DNA of 64,000 bases from an uncultured Alphaproteobacteria bacterium (GTDB lineage: Bacteria; Pseudomonadota; Alphaproteobacteria; Micropepsales; Micropepsaceae), in NCBI GenBank assembly GCA_902826695.1, contig CADEFU010000001.1:524234-588233 (forward strand). Direction: 5' to 3'. A program made the translations under genes and the position numbers. Under the pieces are notes generated by a model. It was not told the DNA's origin. It did not search any database and saw only the letters and a list, made by a program, of their open reading frames with translations. This document shows, one piece after another, positions 35,154 through 42,697 of the stretch. Position 1 is the first letter of the stretch; each line of letters starts with the position of its first letter.

Positions 35154-37417
35154 CGCAACCCTAAGATCAGTTTGAGGAGGGGCAAGGATTTCTCGAAGCC
35201 CGGTGCGTCGTCGTCCGAGGCTGCGGTCGGCTTTGTACCGCTGCTCGGCGTGCGGACTTCGTCGAGCAGGCGGCGGCGTTCCATGGCGTCGAACCCGGAG
35301 AACGCACGGCGCAACATCGGTAGTAGATTCGTGAACGCCTCGTCGCTGAGTTCGACGAGCCAGCGATCGACAGCGCCTCGAAGTGCATTATCGTTGAGCA
35401 ACACGTGGCCGCCGCCCGAGAGGAAGCCGTCGAGCCAATCGCCTGCGGCTGCCGATGGAACCGAGGGTGACAGAGCGCGGGCGAGATGGCGCTCGGCGGC
35501 ATCGGCGTCGAGCACGCTTGCGTCGTAGAGAAGGCGCACGGCTGAGCCGCCCAGCATTGGCGTCGCGTCACGATCGTTTGCTAGTTCATCCAGCGCGGTG
35601 CGCCAGTCCGTTGTTAGAGTTTCGTCTTCAAGCAGCGCGGTCGCGCGGTTGAACTCGCTCACCTGGCGCGCGAGTCGGCTGGCGGACTCCATGTCGAGGT
35701 TGCGGCTCGCGTATTTGAGGTTGGCACATACGGTTTCGCCCATGCCGACGAGCAGGCGGCGTAGGTCGTCTTGCGGGATCTCGCGGGCGTCGCCATAGCG
35801 CAGCGTTTCCGCGAGCGGGGCGGCTGCTTCCATGAGTTGCCCGACGTCGTTCGACGTGGCGGCGGTCTGTTGCAGCCTGGTTAGTGCGGCGTCGGCGGCC
35901 GCGCGCAGGCCCGCGAACAGGCACTCGCGGACGGCCTGTGCCACGACCGGCAGGTCGGATGTCGCGTTGATGCGGGAGATGACGGCGTTGCCTGCGGCCT
36001 GTTCAATCGTCGCGCCCCACACGAGCGCTTCGGCGAGGCGGACCGAAAATTCGGGCTGCCAGACGAGGCGCCACTTTTCGCGGAATGTGCCGCGGCTACG
36101 GCCGGCGTCGAGCGGTTCGGCCCAAGGCACATTGATGAGGCGTAGGCGGCGGAACAGCCAAGATTTGTCGCGCCCCGCATCCGAGCGAAGGTCGAGCGAG
36201 GCTTCACTGTCGGTCGCTTCGAGCTTCAGGCGCAAGCGTTTGAGTTCTTGCTGCAGGTCGGCCTGCAGCGGCGTTTGCGGGACGCCGGGCGGGATCTCGC
36301 CAACATCCGTGCCGATGACGAGGCGCTGCTCGATCACACGCCAGATGGCGACTTCGCCGTGGGCGAGTGTCGTGAGGAAAGCGTCGCGCAGTTCGACGAG
36401 GCCGGGCAACGAGCGTTCGCGCAGAATGGCGAGCGCTTCTGCGAGCCGGACCGCGTCGATTACACTTGCGGGGGCAGCGAGTTGACCGTTGTCGCGCATC
36501 AGGTGGGCCGCTTGCGTGAGCCAGCGCGCGACGAGTCGGCGGCCATCGCGTTTACCGGCGCCGCGTTGCATGAGATCGGTCCACAGATGACGATACCAAC
36601 GCGGTGAGATAACACCGGCGCCGTAACCACTTGCTGCCGCGAGCCGCGGTTCGCTCCACGGCGCCCAAGTGGCGGAGGCTTTGACCTTCGGCAAACCCTT
36701 TAGCTGGGCGCGATCGTCGGCGGCGCTGCGCTTTGTGGTTAGGGCGGGCGCGTGCCAGGCGCCGACGACAGCGGCGATCTTGCCGTTCGTACTCTTCACC
36801 GTCTCGGCGATGGCGAGACGCATATGAGCCTCGCGCTTTTCGTTCCAGTCATGGTCGTGGCGCAGCGGGACTTTTTCGCGGAGGACCGCCATCGCACTCT
36901 CGATGGCCATAAAGACGGAGGTCGTGCCGTCGGTCTCTTCGATCAGATCGTTCCACCAGCTTTCGCCGTCCTCGCGACCGGCGGCGCGGGCGAGTGCGGT
37001 CAGCGGATCGCGTTCGACTTCGTCTACGTCTTCTGGAGCTTGCTCCGGACCGTTTTCTTCGGCGCCTTCTTCGCTTTCGGTTGGAGGTTTGCGGCGCGCA
37101 AGCGTGTGTTCCGCGGGCAAGTCGATGAAACGAACCGGCCGGTTGCGCTTTAGCGCCCACAGTGCCGCGCGCCACTCGGGCGAGAATTCGGCGAAGGGAT
37201 AGAAGCTCGCGTTCGCGGGGTCGTCAGTTGCATACACAAGCAGCGCGACGGGCGGGCGCATCGCGTCGTCGGCAACGTGTTTGATCAAGCTGTCCGCTTC
37301 GGGCGGTCCTTCAATCAGCACCACGGCGGGGTCGAGCACGTCGAGTGCGCGCTCCAGGCTAAACGCGGAGCCCGGCCCGTGATGGCGAATGCCGAAGACG
37401 TGCAGGTCGCCTGCCAC
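35150..37417 (-). CDS. DUF5682-like protein with TIKI/TraB-type motifs (YehM-like, 755 aa)
   Basis: No characterised function. The N-terminal ~250 residues show the layout of the TIKI/TraB/PrgY/EreA hydrolase superfamily: GIRH (G9-H12), VVLIEGPPE (E36), FIDLPAEH, KREAHMRLAI (R195, E196) and VVGAWH (G219-H222), that is, two GxxH motifs flanking an acidic and an arginine motif. An acidic insert (residues about 112-136) interrupts it. The last ~500 residues are helical with repeats of Ala/Leu-rich pairs, resembling a scaffold. No signal peptide or membrane helix is present. Start GTG 37417, one base after the AAA+ gene stop. Its size agrees with E. coli YehM (from memory). Confidence 0.8.
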   Translation of the reverse strand: MAGDLHVFGIRHHGPGSAFSLERALDVLDPAVVLIEGPPEADSLIKHVADDAMRPPVALLVYATDDPANASFYPFAEFSPEWRAALWALKRNRPVRFIDLPAEHTLARRKPPTESEEGAEENGPEQAPEDVDEVERDPLTALARAAGREDGESWWNDLIEETDGTTSVFMAIESAMAVLREKVPLRHDHDWNEKREAHMRLAIAETVKSTNGKIAAVVGAWHAPALTTKRSAADDRAQLKGLPKVKASATWAPWSEPRLAAASGYGAGVISPRWYRHLWTDLMQRGAGKRDGRRLVARWLTQAAHLMRDNGQLAAPASVIDAVRLAEALAILRERSLPGLVELRDAFLTTLAHGEVAIWRVIEQRLVIGTDVGEIPPGVPQTPLQADLQQELKRLRLKLEATDSEASLDLRSDAGRDKSWLFRRLRLINVPWAEPLDAGRSRGTFREKWRLVWQPEFSVRLAEALVWGATIEQAAGNAVISRINATSDLPVVAQAVRECLFAGLRAAADAALTRLQQTAATSNDVGQLMEAAAPLAETLRYGDAREIPQDDLRRLLVGMGETVCANLKYASRNLDMESASRLARQVSEFNRATALLEDETLTTDWRTALDELANDRDATPMLGGSAVRLLYDASVLDADAAERHLARALSPSVPSAAAGDWLDGFLSGGGHVLLNDNALRGAVDRWLVELSDEAFTNLLPMLRRAFSGFDAMERRRLLDEVRTPSSGTKPTAASDDDAPGFEKSLPLLKLILGLR

Positions 37418-37418
37418 T

Positions 37419-38498
37419 TTAGACTACCTCGCGGATCGCGCTGTAGAGGTCGGACCATTCCTTGCGCTCGCGTACGACGGTTTCGAGATACTCGCGCAGC
37501 ACGGTTTGGTCCTGGACCGGGTCCTTGACGATGGCGCCGACGAGGTTCGCGGCGAGCGTCGTCGCGTCGATTGCGCCCGCGCCGAAGTGACCGGCTTCCG
37601 CCCAGGCGCCGATCGTGACGCTGATCGCTTCGGCCGTGGAGAGTGAGCCGGACGGTGTCTTGAGCTTCAGCTTGCCGTTCAGCGTTTCGCCCTCGCGCAG
37701 TTCGCGGAAGATCGTGACGACGCGCTTGATTTCGGCTTCGGCAGACGGGATCGGCGGCAGTTGCAGGCTCTGGCCGATCTCGCCGACGCGCTTGGTGACG
37801 ATGGCCGCTTCTTCCTCGACGGTCGGCGGAAGGGGGAGAACCACCACGTTGAAGCGGCGCTTCAGAGCGGCCGAGAGTTCGTTCACGCCCTTGTCGCGAT
37901 TGTTGGCGGTGGCGATTATGTTGAAGCCGCGTTTGGCGGCCACCAAGTCATCGAGTTCGGGGATCGGCAGTACCTTCTCGGACAACACGGTGATCAACGT
38001 GTCCTGGACGTCGGAGCCCATACGGGTCAGCTCCTCGAAGCGGACGAGCTTGCCGTCTCTCATGCCGCGCATCAGTGGCGTGGGGACGATGGCGTCCCTC
38101 GACGGACCTTTGGCGAGCAGCTGGGCGTAGTTCCAGCCGTAACGGATTTGCGTCTCGTCGGTACCGGCCGTGCATTGGATCATCAGTTGGCTTGAGCCGG
38201 AGATCGCAGCGGCAATATGTTCCGATACCCACGACTTCGCAGTGCCCGGAACGCCGAGCAACAGCAGTGCGCGGTCGGTCGCGAGCGTCGCGACTGCGGT
38301 TTCGATCAGGCGTTTGTTGCCGATGTATTTGGGTGAGATTTCAGTGCTGCCGACCTTCCCGCCCATGAGATAGATGACGACGCTCTGCGGCGACATCAGC
38401 CAGCCGGTCGGCTTTGGGCGCTTGTCGGCTTTGATCAGCGCGTCGAGTTCTGGTTTGAACTCGGCTTCGACCGGCTGGCGGACGCTGTCTTTGCTCAT
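37419..38498 (-). CDS. MoxR-family AAA+ ATPase, YehL subfamily
   Basis: A 359-residue AAA+ ATPase. Walker A LGVPGTAKSW (81-90, K88), Walker B LVRFEEL (151-157), a sensor-1 region IIATANN (194-200), and an arginine-finger region ALKRRFNVVVLPLP. LMRGMRDGKLVRFEELTRMG is typical of MoxR proteins, which form hexamers and remodel or insert metal into partner proteins through VWA adaptors. Start ATG 38498 overlaps the DUF5691-like gene by four bases; the longer frame lies inside that gene. It is the central gene of the five-gene operon. Confidence 0.93.
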   Translation of the reverse strand: MSKDSVRQPVEAEFKPELDALIKADKRPKPTGWLMSPQSVVIYLMGGKVGSTEISPKYIGNKRLIETAVATLATDRALLLLGVPGTAKSWVSEHIAAAISGSSQLMIQCTAGTDETQIRYGWNYAQLLAKGPSRDAIVPTPLMRGMRDGKLVRFEELTRMGSDVQDTLITVLSEKVLPIPELDDLVAAKRGFNIIATANNRDKGVNELSAALKRRFNVVVLPLPPTVEEEAAIVTKRVGEIGQSLQLPPIPSAEAEIKRVVTIFRELREGETLNGKLKLKTPSGSLSTAEAISVTIGAWAEAGHFGAGAIDATTLAANLVGAIVKDPVQDQTVLREYLETVVRERKEWSDLYSAIREVV

Positions 38499-39925
38499 GT
38501 TGCGGGTTCCTGGAGGGCGGTGTTGAAGGCGATGAATTCGTAGGCGGCGGCTGTTTCTTTGCGTGGCAGGTCGGCGATCGCGGCGGCGAAGTCGGCGTCG
38601 CGCCCGGGCGGCAGTATCGATGCGAACGCGGCATAGGTGGTGGCGTCGACCGTGGGCGCTTCGGCGGACTTCCACACGCCGCCCGACAAGAGCTTGCGAG
38701 CGAGCGCATCGCTGACCGTGCCGCCCGCCATTCGTCCGAGCCACTGCAGTTCGAACGCCCAGCGCCACTGCAAGAGGTTGGGCGTCAGGGCTTCGAGGAT
38801 GGAGGCGCGATCGGCGGGCGCTAGGTTCAGCAGGAGTTGACCGAACTTTGTGACGAGTTCGTGCAGGCTCATCTTCGCCAGATGTGGCGCGAGCTTGCCA
38901 GCGACAGCATGATCGCCTTCGGTCAGTCCGGCGATCGCGAGAGGTGCAGCCAGCCCGTCATCGGGCGTGAGCGCGCCGGCGAGGTCGGCTGGCCCCAAGG
39001 AAAGCGCACGCGCCACATCGCTGAACGCCAGGTTTTTGAACATGCGGTGGAGCTTCTCGGTTGCGGCGAGGTTGCGTGTGCCGGTCGATGCGTTTGCGGG
39101 AAGGTCCAACAGCTTAGTCAGCTCGGCTGCGTTTAGTTTCAGCGTCTTGCGGCCGAGCATCGTGCGACCGGCCTCGATCAGTGCGACCGCTTTGGCAAGC
39201 TTGGCTTCGTAAGCTTCTGTGCCGCGTGTCGCGCTCAAGTGTTCGAGGGCCGCTTCGCGTACGCTTGCCGCGCGATCCTCCTTTGCGAGCTGTTCGAGCA
39301 ATGGCGTGTCGGCTGGCGTCAGGCCGACTTCGAGTGCTTCGACGAGGGTTGCGCGAACGTCGGCAGGGGCGGTCGCCAAATGGCGTTCGACCCAGTCGCG
39401 GGCGGTGTCGGCGTCTTTGCTTCGGAGTTGGCGGATCGCGGCGGCCTTCTGAGCCTTGGGCAGCAACGCCCATTCGCTTTCGCTGTTCGATGGCGCATCA
39501 GCGGGCGTCTGGTCGGGTGCGTGGCGCAGGCTCAGCCAGACACGCTCGGCTGTGCCCAACCGATCGGAACAGGCTTGAAGCAGGCCCTCGAGCCGCGGCA
39601 GATCGAAAGGGTGCAGGCGGACGCCGCGCGCTTCCAAGCGATCGAACACTGCGTTGCCGAGCTGGCTCCATCCGTCTTTGGGCAGACTTGTCGCCAACCG
39701 CGTTAGAGGTCGGCGCGCTGCGTCAGGCATGATCGGGCGTGCGTCTTCGTGCAGGCGAGTTTTGATGGTCGCGGTGCCGACGCCGGCGTGACGGCGATGG
39801 CGTTTACGCTGCGCGGCGAGGGCGAGTGTTGCGAGCGCGTTGTCGTCAGCTGTCTTCAGTGGCGCGCGTGAGAGACCAAGCGCAATGGCCCGTTCGAAGT
39901 CTGCGGGGATGAGAGACTCGCTCAT
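38495..39925 (-). CDS. DUF5691-like helical repeat protein of the MoxR operon (476 aa)
   Basis: A soluble, nearly all-helical protein. It has HEAT-like helical pairs (ADVRATLVEALEVGLTPADT, LLEQLAKEDRAASVREAALE, KLAPHLAKMSLHELVTKFGQ) and an N-terminal LIPADFERAIALGLSRAPLK that I associate with DUF5691. The Ala/Leu content is high, cysteines are almost absent, and no catalytic motif is visible. Likely a scaffold or client adaptor for the ATPase. Start ATG 39925 overlaps the SWIM gene by four bases, and its own stop overlaps the ATPase start. The DUF assignment is from memory of this gene order and is less certain than the order itself. Confidence 0.75.
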   Translation of the reverse strand: MSESLIPADFERAIALGLSRAPLKTADDNALATLALAAQRKRHRRHAGVGTATIKTRLHEDARPIMPDAARRPLTRLATSLPKDGWSQLGNAVFDRLEARGVRLHPFDLPRLEGLLQACSDRLGTAERVWLSLRHAPDQTPADAPSNSESEWALLPKAQKAAAIRQLRSKDADTARDWVERHLATAPADVRATLVEALEVGLTPADTPLLEQLAKEDRAASVREAALEHLSATRGTEAYEAKLAKAVALIEAGRTMLGRKTLKLNAAELTKLLDLPANASTGTRNLAATEKLHRMFKNLAFSDVARALSLGPADLAGALTPDDGLAAPLAIAGLTEGDHAVAGKLAPHLAKMSLHELVTKFGQLLLNLAPADRASILEALTPNLLQWRWAFELQWLGRMAGGTVSDALARKLLSGGVWKSAEAPTVDATTYAAFASILPPGRDADFAAAIADLPRKETAAAYEFIAFNTALQEPAT

Positions 39926-41334
39926 GGGCCAACCCATCGGCCGATCGGCGTCTCGGCGAGCATCAGCGTGAACTTGTGACCGTTCCACAGTCCGATCGCG
40001 TCCAGATCGGTGAGGCCGAGCAGCGGGCTGACCGATTCCTCTTGAGCGTCGGCGAGCGGTAGAATCGCGCTGCCGTTCGGATCGCCGATCGCAAGGCCAT
40101 CGCTGGCTGGAACGATGAACACGTTGGTCATGCCGAGGGGCCACTCGGGCACAAAGGGCTGTGCGGCCAGTACATCGTCCCAATGATCGAGGGCGCCTGT
40201 GAGCGAACGGTTTTGGTTCAACGGCGTGGCCCTTGTGCCCGTGGGTTTGTGGTCGGCGAGCACGGCGCGTAGCGGCATGGCGGAGGGGTAATAGGCGACT
40301 TGTGCTTCGATCTCTTCGCCCGCGTAGAAAGTCGAGCCGGTGTTGCCCATTGAAGCGGGGACGAAGTCGATCAGCGACGCGAAGCGTCCAGCCTCGTCAC
40401 CGTCAGTGCGTGTGAGCCAGGTTTCGATGCGGCGAAGCGCGTCGGCTTGCAGAATCGAACGGGTGCCTACGACGACCCAGCGCCCCGTGCTGCGTGGCGC
40501 CGATGGGTCGGCCAAAACCTCGTCGCGCTTAAGGCTCCAGCCGATCGCGCGGCGTATGTCTTGGCGCAGGGTCTCGGGCAGGTCCGCCTGTTTGCGATAG
40601 GCTTGCGCCATCAGATGCGCGAGGCCCAACTGCTCGACGATGAAGTCCGCGCGTTGTTCCGGGCGGAGCTTCATCAGGTCGCCGGGGATCTGGTCGATAA
40701 AAGAGGCCAGTCCCGGCGCTTGCGCGTCGGCAAGGCGGCGGGCCGCGGTGCGGCATCGATCGGCACTTGCTTGCGCGAAATCGCCGAGCCCAGCCTTGAG
40801 CTGGTCATGGAGCCATTGGTCCAGCTCGTCGAGGCCGTCCGCGATCTTGGCCTCGCGCGCTTCGCGCTGGCGCTTGCGTTGTGCTTCGAGTTTTGCCGGA
40901 TCGGGCGGGCGTCCAGCTTCGGCAACCTTTTCAGCTTCGGCAACTGGCGATGCTTCGGGGTTAGCGGGGCTATCGGTTGAGGAGCGCGGCGCCGCGGATG
41001 TTGTCTTGCGGCGGCGGGCGAGCCAATCGCGTACCCAATCGGGTGGTTCAGCCTGTGTAAAGCGTACAGGGTGGTCGATGTTGATGAGCAGGATCGCGAG
41101 TACATGCTTGCAGGGGAATTTTCGGCTTGGGCAAGAGCACTTGTAGCCGACATCGGCGAGCGAAACGTTCACGCGGTAGGGTGTAGCGCCGGAGCCTTGG
41201 CACTCTCCCCAAACGAGAGTTTTCTGGGCATCACCGGCGAGAAGAGGCCAGCCCGTTGGCTTGACAAGCTTATGGGCCGCGTCGAGCGACGACTTGTCCG
41301 GCGCCAATGCTTCGATCTTGTCCCTCGTCAGCAC
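39922..41334 (-). CDS. SWIM zinc-finger protein (YehQ-like), first gene of the MoxR operon
   Basis: A 470-residue protein. The N-terminal SWIM finger is YKCSCPSRKFPCKHVLAILL, with ligands C66, C68, C75 and H77 (CxCx6CxH). SWIM fingers bind nucleic acid or protein. A charged, Ala/Glu-rich linker follows (about 105-160), then a mostly helical and beta C-terminal domain (DEVLADPSAPRSTGRWVVVG, FYAGEEIEAQVAYYPSAMPL) without a known catalytic motif. Start ATG 41334. It is the first gene of a unit in which neighbouring genes overlap by four bases or are one base apart, so all five products are probably made together. Confidence 0.88.
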   Translation of the reverse strand: MLTRDKIEALAPDKSSLDAAHKLVKPTGWPLLAGDAQKTLVWGECQGSGATPYRVNVSLADVGYKCSCPSRKFPCKHVLAILLINIDHPVRFTQAEPPDWVRDWLARRRKTTSAAPRSSTDSPANPEASPVAEAEKVAEAGRPPDPAKLEAQRKRQREAREAKIADGLDELDQWLHDQLKAGLGDFAQASADRCRTAARRLADAQAPGLASFIDQIPGDLMKLRPEQRADFIVEQLGLAHLMAQAYRKQADLPETLRQDIRRAIGWSLKRDEVLADPSAPRSTGRWVVVGTRSILQADALRRIETWLTRTDGDEAGRFASLIDFVPASMGNTGSTFYAGEEIEAQVAYYPSAMPLRAVLADHKPTGTRATPLNQNRSLTGALDHWDDVLAAQPFVPEWPLGMTNVFIVPASDGLAIGDPNGSAILPLADAQEESVSPLLGLTDLDAIGLWNGHKFTLMLAETPIGRWVGP

Positions 41335-41419
41335 CTGAATCGCACCCGCATTGCTTGCTCAAAGCAGGTTTCCACGCCCTGCGTCGGTAATCAAACGCCT
41401 GGTTTCGCTAGCGGCAGGT

Positions 41420-41950
41420 TTAGCTGAGCTTGGCGCATTGCCGGCGTTTTTGCGTCAGCACCTCCCCTTCCAACTCCGCTTTGATGCGGTGCCAGTGGGT
41501 GTCGATTTCTTCGAAGGGGGTGATGCCGTAGTGCTCGCGCATCACGCGGCGGGTGACGGCAACGAGGAGCGGTTTGTGGTGTTGGCGCCAGTGGTCGAAG
41601 CTCCATGGCTCGCCGGATGACTTGAGCGTGGTCGTTGCCATGAAGACTTGGGCGGCGAGGCCGGCTTCGGCCGTCATGACATCCACTGTCGTCGGGGCGT
41701 ATTCGGTGTCCTCGAAATACCCGATGCGGGCAATGTCGTCGTCGGTCAGTCCCTGGGTGACCAGGCCGTCGACGCGGGCACCTTTGCGCTGGATTAAGGT
41801 CGGAAAAGTGTAGCCAAGGGCGGTTTCTGCGGCGTAGCCGGCAAGCCAGCCCTGGGTGAATGCGAGGCCTACCGCTTTGCGGTCGATTACAGCCTCGAGC
41901 AGCTCCAGATCCATCAGCGAGCCGTAGAAGAAGAAACTGTTTCCCGTCAC
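41420..41950 (-). CDS. Gamma-glutamylcyclotransferase / AIG2-like protein (176 aa)
   Basis: Starts at GTG 41950 with AAGGG upstream; the longer frame overlaps the ChrR gene and is not coding. NSFFFYGSLMDLELLEAVID is the family signature (YGSL loop binding the gamma-glutamyl group), and IARIGYFEDTEYAP places the catalytic-type Glu. The fold is the small GGCT/AIG2 barrel. It may release 5-oxoproline from gamma-glutamyl peptides or act on another gamma-glutamylamine. A C-terminal extension with Trp/His (DTHWHRIKAELEG) is unusual. It lies 85 bases before the SWIM gene on the same strand and diverges from chrR. Confidence 0.8.
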   Translation of the reverse strand: MTGNSFFFYGSLMDLELLEAVIDRKAVGLAFTQGWLAGYAAETALGYTFPTLIQRKGARVDGLVTQGLTDDDIARIGYFEDTEYAPTTVDVMTAEAGLAAQVFMATTTLKSSGEPWSFDHWRQHHKPLLVAVTRRVMREHYGITPFEEIDTHWHRIKAELEGEVLTQKRRQCAKLS

Positions 41951-41973
41951 TTTTTGCCCTTGGTTTCCGCCTC

Positions 41974-42003
41974 TGATCCGCGCGCGCGGGTGGCACGTAT
42001 ACA
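41974..42003 (+). promoter_or_regulatory. Candidate RpoE(ECF11)-type promoter upstream of chrR
   Basis: TGATCC (41974-41979) matches the -35 element I recall for RpoE-ChrR promoters. About 16-18 bases later lies TATACAG, a weak match to the expected TAAGA-like -10. It sits about 75 bases before the chrR ATG in the divergent gap with the cyclotransferase gene. Position and hexamer support it; the -10 does not match well. Confidence 0.3.
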
Positions 42004-42052
42004 GCCGTGCACCAGTGCCTGGAAGGGCGCGCCCCGCTTTGGTTCGAAGACA

Positions 42053-42697
42053 ATGCCGCAACACCACCCTGACGAATCCTTGTTGATTGAGTATGCGAAC
42101 GGCTCGCTCCACGAGGCGAAGGCGCTGCTTGTCGCGACGCATCTGGCGCTTTGTCCGGTGTGCCGTCGCGCGGTCGCGGCTATCGAGGTGGCAGGGGCGG
42201 CGTTGGCGTTCGAGGATGCCGCCGCGCAGGTTGGCCCAATGCCGGATGTTACGGCGGCGGCGGTGGAAACACGCGCTACAGCGGTTGAACCCAATGCACA
42301 GATCCCTGAGCCCCTTCGTGGATATCTTGGACGGCCAGTGCCGGAACTCGGTTGGGTGCCGGTAATGGCCGGGATGAAGGAGTATCCGCTCCCCGCGTTC
42401 GCGCGCCGGTCGAGCGTGCGGTTGCTCGCGATCGAGCCGGGGCGGCGGATGCCGCGCCATACGCATGAGGGGCTTGAGTTGACGCTGGTGCTGCAGGGCA
42501 ACTTCAGGGACGCCAGCGGTGCCTATGCGAAGGGCGATGTTGCGACGGCGGATCCGTCGGTTGATCACCAGCCGCAGGCAGGTGGCGGGGAGTTGTGTCT
42601 GTGTCTGGCGGTGGAAGATGCGCCGCTGAAACTGACCGGACTCAAGGGCGCGCTGATAAATGCCGCCGGATCGGTGCGTAAACTGGTGGGCCGCTAG
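42053..42697 (+). CDS. chrR: ChrR-type zinc anti-sigma factor with cupin domain
   Basis: A 214-residue anti-sigma factor of the singlet-oxygen response. The N-terminal zinc site is H5, H30, C34, C37 (HHPDESL ... THLALCPVC), matching the H6/H31/C35/C38 set of Rhodobacter ChrR with a one-residue shift. The C-terminal cupin has H136, H138, E142 and H172, again matching ChrR (141/143/147/177) with a constant shift of five. It should hold an RpoE-type sigma factor until reactive oxygen releases it. The sigma gene, normally next door, is not in the window. Start ATG 42053; its stop shares CTAG with the convergent cfa gene. Confidence 0.9.
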   Translation: MPQHHPDESLLIEYANGSLHEAKALLVATHLALCPVCRRAVAAIEVAGAALAFEDAAAQVGPMPDVTAAAVETRATAVEPNAQIPEPLRGYLGRPVPELGWVPVMAGMKEYPLPAFARRSSVRLLAIEPGRRMPRHTHEGLELTLVLQGNFRDASGAYAKGDVATADPSVDHQPQAGGGELCLCLAVEDAPLKLTGLKGALINAAGSVRKLVGR

